Origin: Streptomyces camponoticapitis
GTDB lineage: Bacteria > Actinomycetota > Actinomycetes > Streptomycetales > Streptomycetaceae
Direction of reading: 5' to 3'
Assembly (NCBI RefSeq): GCF_014646115.1
Contig: NZ_BMMV01000007.1
Coordinates: 62,001 to 126,000, forward strand
DNA length: 64,000 nt
Of the stretch, positions 1 to 8,882 are shown piece after piece. The first letter of the stretch is position 1. Each line of letters opens with the position of its first letter. Below the pieces are notes generated by a model. The model was not told where the DNA came from, searched no databases, and saw only the letters and a list, made by a program, of their open reading frames with translations. Both the position numbers and the translations under genes were made by a program.

Positions 1-511
1 CGTCGACGAAGTGGACGGTGCAACCGGTGACCTTCGCGCCGTACGCGAGCGCGTCACGCACCCCGTGGGCACCGGGAAAACTGGGCAGCAGGGCGGGGTG
101 GGTGTTGATGAACCGGCCGCCGAAGCGTGCGAGGAACCGCTTCCCGACGATCTTCATGAAGCCTGCCGAGACGACGAGATCGGGCTCGTACGCGGCGGTG
201 GCCTCGGTCAGCGCGGCATCCCACTCCTCGCGCGTCGCGTGGTCCCTGACGCGGCAGACGAAGGTCGGCAGCCCGGCCCGCTCGGCACGTTCGAGTCCGG
301 CGATGGAGTCGCGGTCGGCGCCGACGGCGACGATACGGGCGCCGTACCCCCGCGGGTCGGCGGCGACGGCGTCGAGCAGGGCCTGGAGGTTCGTACCGGA
401 GCCGGAGACGAGGACGACGAGCCGGGCCGGGGAGCCGAATACGACCGGGGAGCCCGGTTCCGTCGGGGTGACCGGGTCGTCGGGGGCGGGCGGGGACGGC
501 GGGGAGGCCAC
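1..511 (-). CDS. purN: Phosphoribosylglycinamide formyltransferase PurN, 3' end cut by window edge
   Basis: The first 170 codons of PurN are present. PurN transfers the formyl group of 10-formyl-THF to GAR in de novo purine synthesis. Translation from the GTG at 511 reads RLVVLVSGSGTNLQALLDA (nucleotide-binding loop), then DLVVSAGFMKIVGKRFL and FINTHPALLPSFPGAHGVRD, the family signature holding the catalytic Asn and His; the frame is open to base 1. An AGAAAGG Shine-Dalgarno lies just upstream of the GTG. The N-terminus has about 25 extra Pro/Thr-rich residues before the Rossmann core. purH would be expected beyond the left edge, as in other Streptomyces. Confidence 0.95.
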   Translation of the reverse strand, partial: MASPPSPPAPDDPVTPTEPGSPVVFGSPARLVVLVSGSGTNLQALLDAVAADPRGYGARIVAVGADRDSIAGLERAERAGLPTFVCRVRDHATREEWDAALTEATAAYEPDLVVSAGFMKIVGKRFLARFGGRFINTHPALLPSFPGAHGVRDALAYGAKVTGCTVHFVD

Positions 512-843
512 GGCGGAACGCCTTTCTGGAAGCGAGCACAGCCTCGCGGGTCGTGCGGGTCGTACGGCTTTGTGTGGTCGTAGATACGAATCGTGTCTCC
601 CGTTTCGGGGAACTCTACGAAGGAGCCGACCGTCAGCAACGATACCGGCACACCGAACGGCCCCCGGGGGACGGGGGCGCGGGCGGGAGGTAGCGTCTGG
701 GGACACGGACCTGTCTCCAGGACGGGCCATACGACACAAGACCCCTTGCGCCAAGGGTCTGAGGGGAAGACGTTCACCAGATGCCGGACCGACGACACCG
801 CACGGCACTTCATGTCCCGCAGCCCACCGGGCCGGTGCTTCTG

Positions 844-1827
844 ATGCGGGAACGCCAGTCCTCGTCCGCCGGGTCCTCGGGGCCGGAGGACTCTTCCGGG
901 TCCTCGGGTTCCTCCGGGAGTCCGGGCAATTCGGGGAGTTCCGGGACGGGCGGCGATTCGGGGGCCTCCGGGTCGTCCGGCTCCTCCGGTTCGTCCGGCT
1001 CCTCGGGGTCCTCCGACGACAATCCGTTCGCGCCGCCGCCGGAGGACAGGCCCGACCAGCCGTGGCAGCCGCGCCATCCCCAGAACGGGGGCGGGACGCC
1101 GGACGACCAGTCGGGCGGTGACCGCTCGTCCTGGGGCAGCCAGTGGAGCAGCCGGCAGCCGGGGCGCTCGTCGGGCGGGTTCGGCGGAAGGCCGGGCGGC
1201 CAGAGTGGACCGGGCGGCGAGCGGAACGGCCAAGGTGGCCGCCAGGACGGTCCGGACGGCCAGCCCGGCGGCCGGGGCGGCCTGCGCTGGGACCCGACCG
1301 ACCCGTTCCAGCGCCGTGCCCGGTACTCGCTGCTCTCCGGCATGTGGGCCTTCTTCTTCGCCCTCTTCGACTTCCCGGAGATCGCGCTGCTCCTCGGCGC
1401 GCTCGCGCTCTACTGGGGCATCAGCTCGCTGCGGGCCAAGGCGCCGCTGCCGCGTCCCTCGGGCGAGGGCCAGGCGGGGGCCCGCCGTTCGGACGTGGGT
1501 ACGACCTCGGCCTCCGGTCCGGATTCGCCGTCCGACTCCGGTACGGCCTCTCCCGCGCCGACCACCACGGCGCCGCCCGCACCGGGTACGCCGCCGGGGG
1601 CCCCGGCGCAGGGCACGACGGCGCACAAGCCGCAGACGACCGCCGCGGTGAGCGGGATCGTCACGGCGGCGATCGCACTGCTGGTGGTGGCGGCGACGTT
1701 CACCGTGCAGTTGGTCTACCGCGACTACTACACGTGCGTGAACGACGCGCTGACGAAGACGGGCCAACTGGCCTGCAACGACAAGCTTCCCGACTCGCTG
1801 GTCCCCGTCTTCGGCGTCCAGAAGTAG
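844..1827 (+). CDS. Membrane protein with Ser/Gly-rich disordered N-terminus
   Basis: A 327-residue protein of unknown function, divergent from purN. About the first 60 residues are Ser/Gly repeats, followed by a Gln/Gly/Arg-rich linker to about residue 155. A hydrophobic pair then follows (around SGMWAFFFALFDFPEIALLL), a Pro/Thr-rich linker, and a last membrane helix near residues 270-290. The C-terminus after that helix holds two Cys, in CVNDAL and ACNDKL. The topology suggests an integral membrane protein with a long disordered cytoplasmic tail. The start is uncertain: an in-frame ATG at 781 follows a GAGGGGAAG but adds 21 residues of weaker coding character. Its last 128 bases overlap the tail of the convergent DUF6350-type gene. 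Confidence 0.75.
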   Translation: MRERQSSSAGSSGPEDSSGSSGSSGSPGNSGSSGTGGDSGASGSSGSSGSSGSSGSSDDNPFAPPPEDRPDQPWQPRHPQNGGGTPDDQSGGDRSSWGSQWSSRQPGRSSGGFGGRPGGQSGPGGERNGQGGRQDGPDGQPGGRGGLRWDPTDPFQRRARYSLLSGMWAFFFALFDFPEIALLLGALALYWGISSLRAKAPLPRPSGEGQAGARRSDVGTTSASGPDSPSDSGTASPAPTTTAPPAPGTPPGAPAQGTTAHKPQTTAAVSGIVTAAIALLVVAATFTVQLVYRDYYTCVNDALTKTGQLACNDKLPDSLVPVFGVQK

Positions 1828-3799
1828 CCGAGGGGCGCACACACCATATGACGGCGGCTTTCGGTTCGGGCTCGGCCTCGGACTCAGGCGCGGACGTGGT
1901 TTCGGGCCCAGGCGTGGGCTCGGGCTCGTGCGTGGAATCAGGCCCCGCCTCGGGCCCGGATTCAGGCCCGGATTCAGGCCCGGATTCAGGCTCAGTCTTG
2001 GTTTCGGGCTCAGTCTTGGTTTCGGGCTCAGTCTTGGTTTCGGGCTCGGACGCGGTCGGCGGGGACCCGGTCGTCAGGTCGCCGGACGCCTGCTTGACCG
2101 CCGACCCGCGTGCGTCCCGGGTATCCGGGTCGTGCCAGGCGCCCATCGGCAGGAAGTCGTACGTGTCGTCCACCTGTTCGGCCCCGTCCAGCGTGGGCAA
2201 ATGGTCCTCCGCGCCCCCGGCCGCCCCATCGCCGTTCCCGTTGCCGGGCTCCCGCGGCCCTCCGTCCGCGCCCTTCCGCGTGGCCTCTCCGCGCCGCCAC
2301 GGCATCCGTCGCGCCCAGGAGCCTTTCGACGGGGAGGCGTCGTCCGGGGCGTCCGGGGCGTCCGGCGGGACCGCCACCGACCCCGCCCCCTCCTCCACCG
2401 TCTCCGTCTCGCTCACCACGTCCGTCTCTCCCTCGTCGTCCGCCTCGTCCAACTCGTCGACCTCGTCGGTCTCGCGTCGCTCGCGCAGCCGCCAGAGCCG
2501 TACCACCAGCGCCGCCGGTACGCCGATGCCCACCGTCCAGACCAGCGCCGCCGCCCCGGTCAGCCACCACACCGGCCCGAACTCCACCAGCCGCCCGGTC
2601 CCCATCGGCCCGCCCGCGACGGCGGCCAGAGCCGCCATCAGCACCGCGCACCCGGCCCCGGCGAGCGCCGTCGCGAGTGCGGTGTCGCGAGCGCTCCAGG
2701 CCTCGTCCCGCTCGGCGTAGGGCGGGGCGGCGACCCGTAGCGTGAACCAGGCGACCGTCAGCCCGGCCGCCACAGGCACGACGCCCGCCGCCCAGGTCAC
2801 GACCATTCCCGGCCCCTCGCCGGGGACGGCGGCCAGCAGCGGGAAGGGCGGCAGCGCGGGGCTTCCTGTGACCGCGAGCGGGGCGACCGTCGCCGACGTA
2901 CCGAGCGCGAAGCCGGGGCCGAGGGCGTACGACGCGCCCCAGACCGCCGCGTTGGGGAGCAGCGCGATCGACAGCATCAGGACGGCGATCCGCCCGGACC
3001 AGCCCGCCGACAGATGCAGGAGCGATTCCTGTGCCGCGCCCGCGTGCCATGTCAGCGAGCAGGCGACCAGGAAGAACCCGCCGATCAGCAGGGCCGCCGC
3101 CCCGGCCGTCGCCGACCGCATCACCACGATGGCCCGGCGGCGCCTTCCGGCGGCCCCCGCGGCGGCCGCGGTGGCGTCCGTGTCCGAGGCGCCCCCTCCG
3201 GCGCCGTCCCCTTTCAGGCCGGGCAGCCGGTCGAGCAGCCTGGTGAGCGGCCGGCCGCTCCCCACCCACACTCCGGCGGCGGACGACAGCACCGGCACGA
3301 GGGGCAGCGTGAGCGCCGTGACGAACGAGTCGGTGGAGAGCGGTCCGCCCCGCGCGTAGATCACGACGGCGATGCCGACCAGCAGGTATCCGCCCGCGAC
3401 CGTGCACAGCGCGCCGAGTGCCGTGAGCTGCGGCCGGCCCTCTTCCGGTTCCAGCGCGTCGCGCGAGGACCGGTAGACGAGCCACACCGGAAGCGCCACG
3501 ACCAGCAGGGGTACGAGTCCGATGGGGGCGGGCACCCCTGACAGCGTGTCGGGCCGTACGAGCTCGGCGCCATGGGCCAGGAGCCAGAGCGCCGCCGCGA
3601 TGTGCAGGGCTCCCCCGGCGCCGCTGTCGGGGTACGGCGAGCTGATCCATGCCGCGATGACCAGCACCGCGAGGCCGCCGAGGCCGAGGCCCGCGGCGAG
3701 CCCTCCCCGGAGGAACGCGGCGGTCAGCGCCGCGGCCCGGCCTCGCTCGGTGGCCGAGGCCGAGGACAACGTGGTGCTGCGCTCGCTCACTTGAGTCAC
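1700..3799 (-). CDS. Multi-pass membrane protein, DUF6350-like
   Basis: About 699 residues. The first 430 contain roughly ten hydrophobic helices separated by Ala/Gly-rich turns, matching the large actinobacterial integral membrane protein found next to purN and sucCD (DUF6350 from memory). The remaining 270 residues are charged and low in complexity: acidic EVDELDEADDEGET stretches, then tandem ETKTEP and ESGP units encoded by DNA repeats at 1953-2042. The GTG at 3799 is preferred; an upstream in-frame start at 3865 lacks a ribosome site. The last 40 codons run antisense through the 3' end of the convergent gene and look less like normal coding sequence, so the true stop may be nearer 1830 if a frameshift exists. 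Function unknown. Confidence 0.8.
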   Translation of the reverse strand: MTQVSERSTTLSSASATERGRAAALTAAFLRGGLAAGLGLGGLAVLVIAAWISSPYPDSGAGGALHIAAALWLLAHGAELVRPDTLSGVPAPIGLVPLLVVALPVWLVYRSSRDALEPEEGRPQLTALGALCTVAGGYLLVGIAVVIYARGGPLSTDSFVTALTLPLVPVLSSAAGVWVGSGRPLTRLLDRLPGLKGDGAGGGASDTDATAAAAGAAGRRRRAIVVMRSATAGAAALLIGGFFLVACSLTWHAGAAQESLLHLSAGWSGRIAVLMLSIALLPNAAVWGASYALGPGFALGTSATVAPLAVTGSPALPPFPLLAAVPGEGPGMVVTWAAGVVPVAAGLTVAWFTLRVAAPPYAERDEAWSARDTALATALAGAGCAVLMAALAAVAGGPMGTGRLVEFGPVWWLTGAAALVWTVGIGVPAALVVRLWRLRERRETDEVDELDEADDEGETDVVSETETVEEGAGSVAVPPDAPDAPDDASPSKGSWARRMPWRRGEATRKGADGGPREPGNGNGDGAAGGAEDHLPTLDGAEQVDDTYDFLPMGAWHDPDTRDARGSAVKQASGDLTTGSPPTASEPETKTEPETKTEPETKTEPESGPESGPESGPEAGPDSTHEPEPTPGPETTSAPESEAEPEPKAAVIWCVRPSATSGRRRRGPASREACRCRPVGPSSSARRSRTCSSRGRPTAR
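1953..2042. repeat. Two adjacent tandem arrays inside a coding tail
   Basis: Three exact 12-base units (GGCCCGGATTCA on the + strand) occupy 1953-1988, followed at once by three exact 18-base units starting GGCTCAGTCTTGG at 1989-2042. On the minus strand they encode ESGP and ETKTEP repeats in the C-terminal tail of the DUF6350-like protein. Both unit lengths are multiples of three, so gain or loss keeps the frame and only changes tail length. Confidence 0.9.
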
Positions 3800-3915
3800 G
3801 CCGCCATGCTGCCAACGACACGCGCTTAAACCGCGTAACGGGCGGATAGCCGCTGTGTCGCTCAATATACGTTTATGTACTTTTTCGGCCGGTACAGTGC
3901 CAGGGGGAGTTCTTC

Positions 3916-5238
3916 ATGACCCAGAGCACCACTCGTACCTCCTCGGAGCCCCCGCTTCCCTCCCCCGGGGAACGGCGCAGGCTGCGCGAGGCGAAGGCCA
4001 TGACCGAGAAGGAGATGGCGGCCGCGCTGGGAGTCACCAGGACGACTCTCAGATCCTGGGAGACCGGGCGCACGACCCCGCAGGGGCGTAAGCGCGAGGC
4101 GTACGCGCGGCTGCTCGCGCAGTACGCGGCGGAGCTCGACGCGAAGAAGCCCGCGAGGCGGGGGCGGCGGTCGAAGGAAGCGGGGGATGCCGTGGACGAG
4201 CGGCGGCCGGCGACGCGGCCACCGCTCACCGCGGCGGAGCCGGCGCGGGAGACCCCGGCTACCGACAGCGCCCCGCCCCCGGCGGCTCCCGCCGAGGAGC
4301 CCTCCCCGTCCCTCAAGAAGCCGCTCAACAGCCGTCCGGTCCGCACGGTCCAGGCCGACAGCCGGGCCCGGCAGAACGCCCAGCGGCGTATGGAGAAGGC
4401 CGAGGCCCTGGCGGGAGCGGCGGCCGCCGAGGCCGCGAAACTCACGCCCGCCCAGGCGTTCGACGAGCTGTACGCGCACTCCTCCCCCGCCCTCGTACGC
4501 CAGACGTATCTGCTCACCGGGCGCCGCACCCTCGCGCAGGAGTCCGTCGAGCGCGCCTTCCAGCTCGCCTGGCACCGGTGGCCCGAGGTCGCCGTCGACC
4601 GCGACCCCGCGGGCTGGGTACGGGCCGCGGCGTACGACTACGCGACCTCGCCCTGGCACCGGTTCCGCCGCGCCCACCGGCACCCGGACCCGGCCAACGG
4701 CGAACGCGACGGCCGGCCGCTGCGCCGGGCGCTGCTCGACCTGCCGCCGGTGTACCGCCGCGCGCTGCTCCTCTACGACGGTCTGGGCCTCGGCCTGCCC
4801 GACACGGCAGCCGAGACCGAGGCGACCACCGGGGCCGCCGCGAACCGGGTGCTGCACGCCCGCGAGGCGGTCGCCGAGCGGCTGCCCGACCTCGATGACC
4901 CGGAGGTCCTGCACGAGCAGCTGAGCGAACTGGCGGAGACCGTGTCCGCTCCCGCCGTCGCGTCCGCGTCCGCCGTGCGGATCGGCAGCGAGCGCCGCGC
5001 CAAGTTCTGGACGCGGGCCGTTATCGCCGTCACCGTCCTGATCATCGGGGCGACGGCCTTCACGGTCGTCACGGCGCCGACGCGGTACGAACCGACGCCC
5101 GCGCCGGGCCGGCGGGTCGGCGGTGTCCCCGCGCCGCACGGGCCGCAGAAGCTCAGCGAGCAGGACCTGAAGCTGCGTGCCGAGCTGCGCGCCGAACCTC
5201 TGAACGGGCCGGGGCGGCTCGTGCCCCGCATCCCCTGA
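3916..5238 (+). CDS. XRE-HTH / ECF-sigma-like / transmembrane fusion protein
   Basis: A 440-residue three-part protein. Residues about 18-72 form a Cro/C1-type helix-turn-helix (MTEKEMAAALGVTRTTLRSW). After a Pro/Ala linker, residues about 175-300 resemble ECF sigma factors: a region 2-like segment (FDELYAHSSPALVRQTYLL through ESVERAFQLAWHRW) and a region 4-like segment (LLDLPPVYRRALLLYDGLGL). One membrane helix lies near 365-385 (AVIAVTVLIIGATAFTVVT), then a short extracytoplasmic Pro-rich tail. An SD (GGGGGAG) lies 8 nt before the ATG. It is divergent from the DUF6350-like gene and convergent with sucD across a terminator. The architecture suggests a membrane-tethered transcription regulator; no ligand or target is visible. 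Confidence 0.85.
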   Translation: MTQSTTRTSSEPPLPSPGERRRLREAKAMTEKEMAAALGVTRTTLRSWETGRTTPQGRKREAYARLLAQYAAELDAKKPARRGRRSKEAGDAVDERRPATRPPLTAAEPARETPATDSAPPPAAPAEEPSPSLKKPLNSRPVRTVQADSRARQNAQRRMEKAEALAGAAAAEAAKLTPAQAFDELYAHSSPALVRQTYLLTGRRTLAQESVERAFQLAWHRWPEVAVDRDPAGWVRAAAYDYATSPWHRFRRAHRHPDPANGERDGRPLRRALLDLPPVYRRALLLYDGLGLGLPDTAAETEATTGAAANRVLHAREAVAERLPDLDDPEVLHEQLSELAETVSAPAVASASAVRIGSERRAKFWTRAVIAVTVLIIGATAFTVVTAPTRYEPTPAPGRRVGGVPAPHGPQKLSEQDLKLRAELRAEPLNGPGRLVPRIP

Positions 5239-5259
5239 ACCGCCCCGCCGTCGCACGAG

Positions 5260-5307
5260 AACGCGCGTGGGCCCGCACCACCTGAAAGGTGCGGGCCCAC
5301 GCGCGTT
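5260..5307. terminator. Bidirectional terminator between the HTH/sigma-like gene and sucD
   Basis: A perfect 20-bp inverted repeat (5260-5279 with 5288-5307) has an 8-nt loop. It lies 22 bases after the stop of the upstream + strand gene and about 48 bases beyond the sucD stop on the other strand, so it can end both convergent transcripts. There is no clear U-tract, as is common in Streptomyces. Confidence 0.9.
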
Positions 5308-5354
5308 GTTCAGCAGGACAACTGCTGTACTCCGTAAGACCGTACAGCCAACAA

Positions 5355-6239
5355 TCAGCCCGCGAGAATGGCCCGGGCGAGACCGGCCGTCTCGGTCGGC
5401 GTCTTGCCGACCTTGACGCCCGCGGCCTCAAGGGCTTCCTTCTTCGCGGCAGCGGTGCCCGACGAGCCGGAGACGATGGCGCCGGCGTGGCCCATCGTCT
5501 TGCCCTCGGGCGCCGTGAAGCCCGCGACGTAGCCGACGACCGGCTTGGTCACGTGCTTGGAGATGAAGTCGGCCGCGCGCTCCTCGGCGTCGCCGCCGAT
5601 CTCGCCGATCATCACGATGAGGTCGGTGTCGGGGTCGGCCTCGAACGCCTTGAGGGCGTCGATGTGCGTCGTACCGATGACCGGGTCGCCGCCGATGCCG
5701 ATGGCGGACGAGAAGCCGATGTCACGCAGCTCGTACATCATCTGGTAGGTGAGCGTGCCCGACTTGGACACGAGACCGATCCGGCCGGGCTTGGTGATGT
5801 CGCCCGGGATGATGCCGGCGTTGGACTGACCGGGCGTGATGAGACCGGGGCAGTTCGGGCCGATGATCCGGGTCTTGTTGCCCTTGCTCGACGCGTACGC
5901 CCAGAAGGCGGCGGAGTCGTGCACCGCGATGCCCTCGGTGATGACGACGGCGAGACCGATCTCGGCGTCGATCGCCTCGACGACGGCGGCCTTGGCGTGG
6001 GCCGGGGGCACGAAGAGGACGGAGACGTCGGCGCCGGTCTTCTCGATCGCCTCCTTGACGGAGCCGAAGACCGGGACGTCGGTGCCGTCGAAGTCGACGG
6101 ACGTACCGGCCTTGCGCGGGTTGACTCCGCCGACGATGTTGGTGCCGTCAGCGAGCATGAGCTTGGTGTGCTTCATGCCGGTGGCACCGGTCATCCCCTG
6201 GACGATGACCTTGCTTTCCTTGGTCAGGAAAATAGCCAT
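5355..6239 (-). CDS. sucD: Succinate-CoA ligase, alpha subunit
   Basis: A 294-residue alpha subunit that, with SucC, interconverts succinyl-CoA and succinate with nucleoside diphosphate phosphorylation in the TCA cycle. Visible are the CoA-binding Rossmann segment near the N-terminus ([19 protein letters not shown]), [14 protein letters not shown], and the phosphohistidine loop [17 protein letters not shown] near residue 250. The length is normal. The ATG at 6239 is preceded by an AAAGG site in the 20-base gap after sucC, so the two genes are surely cotranscribed. It ends at the strong bidirectional hairpin at 5260-5307. Confidence 0.98.
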   Translation of the reverse strand: MAIFLTKESKVIVQGMTGATGMKHTKLMLADGTNIVGGVNPRKAGTSVDFDGTDVPVFGSVKEAIEKTGADVSVLFVPPAHAKAAVVEAIDAEIGLAVVITEGIAVHDSAAFWAYASSKGNKTRIIGPNCPGLITPGQSNAGIIPGDITKPGRIGLVSKSGTLTYQMMYELRDIGFSSAIGIGGDPVIGTTHIDALKAFEADPDTDLIVMIGEIGGDAEERAADFISKHVTKPVVGYVAGFTAPEGKTMGHAGAIVSGSSGTAAAKKEALEAAGVKVGKTPTETAGLARAILAG

Positions 6240-6259
6240 GGTGTTGGTGACCTTTACCT

Positions 6260-7435
6260 TTACTTCGCAGCCGCGAGCTCGGCGGCCTTGTCGGCCGCGC
6301 CGTCCATGGTGTCCACGCGCTGTACGAGCGGGTGGTTGGCGTCCGACAGGATCTTGCGACCCAGCTCCGCGTTGTTGCCGTCGAGGCGAACGACCAGGGG
6401 CTTGCTGACGGTCTCGCCCTTGGACTTGAGGAGCTCCAGGGCCTGCACGATGCCGTTGGCCACCTCGTCGCACGCGGTGATGCCGCCGAAGACGTTGACG
6501 AAGACAGACTTGACGTCCGGGTCGCCGAGGATGATCTCCAGGCCGTTCGCCATGACCTCGGCCGACGCGCCGCCGCCGATGTCGAGGAAGTTGGCGGGCT
6601 TCACGCCGCCGTGGGCCTCGCCCGCGTACGCGACGACGTCGAGGGTGCTCATGACGAGACCGGCGCCGTTGCCGATGATGCCGACCTCGCCGTCGAGCTT
6701 GACGTAGTTGAGGTTCTTGGCCTTGGCCGCGGCTTCGAGGGGGTTGGCCGCGGCCTTGTCCTCAAGTGCCTCGTGGTCGGGCTGGCGGAAGTCGGCGTTC
6801 TCGTCGAGCGAGACCTTGCCGTCCAGCGCGATGATCTTGCCGTCACCGGACTTGATCAGCGGGTTGACCTCGACGAGGAGGGCGTCCTCCTTGATGAAGA
6901 CGGTCCACAGCTGCTGGAGGACGTCGGCGACCTGACCGGCGATGTCGGCCGGGAACTTGGCGGCGGCGACGATCTCGGCGGCCTTCTCGGGGGTGCAGCC
7001 CTCGTTGGCGTCGACCGCGATCTTGGCGAGCGCGTCGGGGTTCTCCTCGGCGACGACCTCGATCTCCACGCCGCCCTCGACGGAAGCCATGGCCAGGAAG
7101 GTGCGGTTGGTGCGGTCGAGGAGGAAGGAGACGTAGTACTCCTCCGCGATGTCGGCCGTCTGCGCCAGCATCACCTTGTGGACCGTGTGGCCCTTGATGT
7201 CCATGCCCAGAATGGCGTCGGCCTTGGCAACCGCGTCGGCCGGGTCGGAGGCCAGCTTCACGCCGCCGGCCTTGCCCCGGCCGCCGACCTTGACCTGCGC
7301 CTTGACGACAGCCTTGCCGCCGAGACGCTCGGTCACCTCGCGCGCCGCCTCAGGCGTTTCGATGACTTCACCGGCCAGCACCGGTACACCGTGCTTGGCG
7401 AAGAGGTCCCTCGCCTGGTACTCGAACAGGTCCAC
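6260..7435 (-). CDS. sucC: Succinate-CoA ligase, beta subunit
   Basis: A 391-residue beta subunit with an N-terminal ATP-grasp fold ([19 protein letters not shown], then [18 protein letters not shown]) and a C-terminal flavodoxin-like ligase domain ([19 protein letters not shown]), which meets the alpha subunit and holds the succinate site. The start is the GTG at 7435, preceded by AAGGGACGG. It is the first gene of a sucCD operon; the promoter must lie in the 259-base gap up to the vWA gene. Its length and motifs are typical. Confidence 0.98.
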   Translation of the reverse strand: MDLFEYQARDLFAKHGVPVLAGEVIETPEAAREVTERLGGKAVVKAQVKVGGRGKAGGVKLASDPADAVAKADAILGMDIKGHTVHKVMLAQTADIAEEYYVSFLLDRTNRTFLAMASVEGGVEIEVVAEENPDALAKIAVDANEGCTPEKAAEIVAAAKFPADIAGQVADVLQQLWTVFIKEDALLVEVNPLIKSGDGKIIALDGKVSLDENADFRQPDHEALEDKAAANPLEAAAKAKNLNYVKLDGEVGIIGNGAGLVMSTLDVVAYAGEAHGGVKPANFLDIGGGASAEVMANGLEIILGDPDVKSVFVNVFGGITACDEVANGIVQALELLKSKGETVSKPLVVRLDGNNAELGRKILSDANHPLVQRVDTMDGAADKAAELAAAK

Positions 7436-7594
7436 GCGCGTCCGTCCCTTGTCTGTCTTCTAAAATTCGCAGTATCGCGGTTCGTAATCTGCGTGGGCGT
7501 GCCGCGATGGGCAACGTGACTGCACTTGTCACAAGGAAGGCGCAGACGGAGTCCCGGAGCGCGGCATGTCCGTCTCGCAGGTTATCCCCGAGTG

Positions 7595-7660
7595 CCGTGG
7601 ACCCCTAAATCACGGATCACCCCTGAGCGGTGATACCTGTCACAGACACCGAGTCCACGG
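7595..7660. terminator. Nested inverted repeats downstream of the vWA gene; possible terminator
   Basis: An outer 8-bp stem (CCGTGGAC at 7595-7602 with GTCCACGG at 7653-7660) encloses a 6-bp inner stem (7616-7621 with 7629-7634). It begins 35 bases past the vWA stop on the minus strand, in the gap that must also hold the sucC promoter. A transcript end or a structured leader are both possible. Confidence 0.4.
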
Positions 7661-7694
7661 GGCGCCGACTCCCTTCTAGGGGGTGTCCTGTCGA

Positions 7695-8882
7695 TCAGGC
7701 GGGGTCCGGTATCGGCAGGGGGCGCTTCTCGATCGCCGCCGCCATCACCTCCGGGAAGAGGTCCGGGGTGCAGGCGAACGCCGGGGCGCCGAGGGCGGCG
7801 AGGGCCGCCGCGTGGTCGCGGTCGTAGGCGGGCGCGCCCTCGTCGGACAGCGCGAGGAGCGCCACGAACTGCACGCCCGACGCCTTCATCGCGGCGACGC
7901 GCTTCAGCATCTCGTCACGGATCCCGCCCTCGTAGAGATCACTGATCAGGACGACGACGGTGTCGGCGGGCCGGGTGATCTGCGACTGGCAATAGGCGAG
8001 GGCGCGGTTGATGTCCGTGCCGCCGCCGAGCTGTGTACCGAACAGGACGTCGACCGGGTCGTCCAACTGGTCGGTGAGGTCGACGACCGCGGTGTCGAAG
8101 ACGACGAGCCTGGTGGAGAGGGAACGCATCGAGGCGAGAACGGCGCCGAAGACGGAGGCGTAGACGACGGACGCGGCCATCGACCCGGACTGGTCGATGC
8201 AGAGGACGACCTCCTTCTTCACGGACTGCGAGGCGCGCCCGTATCCGATGAGGCGTTCGGGGACGACCGTCCCGTACTCCGGCAGGTAGTTCTTGAGGTT
8301 CGCGCGGATCGTGCGGTCCCAGTCGATGTCCCGGTGGCGCGGCCTGCTGATGCGCGCGGAGCGGTCGAGTGCGCCGGTGAGCGTGGCTCTGGTACGGGTG
8401 GCGAGCCGCTTCTCGATGTCGGCGACGACCTTCCTCACGACGGCGCGCGCCGTCTCCTTGGTCGTCTCGGGCATGGCCTTGTTGAGCGACAGGAGAGTGC
8501 CCACGAGATGGACGTCCGCCTCGACGGCCTCCAGCATCTCCGGTTCGAGCAGGAGCGCGGAGAGTCCGAGCCGCTGGATCGCGTCGCGCTGCATGACCTG
8601 GACGACGGAGGTGGGGAAGTACGTCCGGATGTCGCCGAGCCAGCGGGCGACCGAGGGGGCGGAGGCGCCGAGCCCCGCGGAGCGGTTGCCCCCGCTCCTT
8701 CTGGACGTGCCGCCGCCTCCTGCGTACAGAGCGGTCAACGCGCCGTCCATCGCCGCGTCCTGGCCGGTGAGGGTGCGGCCGGTGCCGTCGGCGGAGTCGC
8801 CGCCGAGCACCAGCCGCCAGCGCCGCAGACGCTCGTCGGCCGCGTCGCCCGTCAGGTCGTCGCTCTGCCCGGCCGTGGTCAT
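7695..8882 (-). CDS. vWA-domain protein, last gene of the MoxR/DUF5682/vWA operon
   Basis: 395 residues. The C-terminal half is a von Willebrand A domain with an intact metal-ion-dependent adhesion site: D230-QSGS, T289 (GGGTDINRAL) and D315 (LISDLYEGG). The N-terminal half is alpha-helical (residues about 75-200) and ends with WDRTIRANLKNYLPEYGTVVPERLI, typical of vWA proteins that pair with MoxR-type AAA+ ATPases. The ATG overlaps the TGA of the preceding DUF5682 gene by four bases (ATGA), implying translational coupling. There is no signal peptide or membrane segment, so the complex should be cytoplasmic. By family analogy the vWA protein is an adaptor or substrate-presenting partner for the ATPase; the substrate is unknown. 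Confidence 0.9.
   Translation of the reverse strand: MTTAGQSDDLTGDAADERLRRWRLVLGGDSADGTGRTLTGQDAAMDGALTALYAGGGGTSRRSGGNRSAGLGASAPSVARWLGDIRTYFPTSVVQVMQRDAIQRLGLSALLLEPEMLEAVEADVHLVGTLLSLNKAMPETTKETARAVVRKVVADIEKRLATRTRATLTGALDRSARISRPRHRDIDWDRTIRANLKNYLPEYGTVVPERLIGYGRASQSVKKEVVLCIDQSGSMAASVVYASVFGAVLASMRSLSTRLVVFDTAVVDLTDQLDDPVDVLFGTQLGGGTDINRALAYCQSQITRPADTVVVLISDLYEGGIRDEMLKRVAAMKASGVQFVALLALSDEGAPAYDRDHAAALAALGAPAFACTPDLFPEVMAAAIEKRPLPIPDPA

Noticed and set aside
7516..7532. GTGAC-N7-GTCAC upstream of sucC as a Crp site
   Set aside because: The Crp motif has the half-sites three bases closer; the spacing does not fit.
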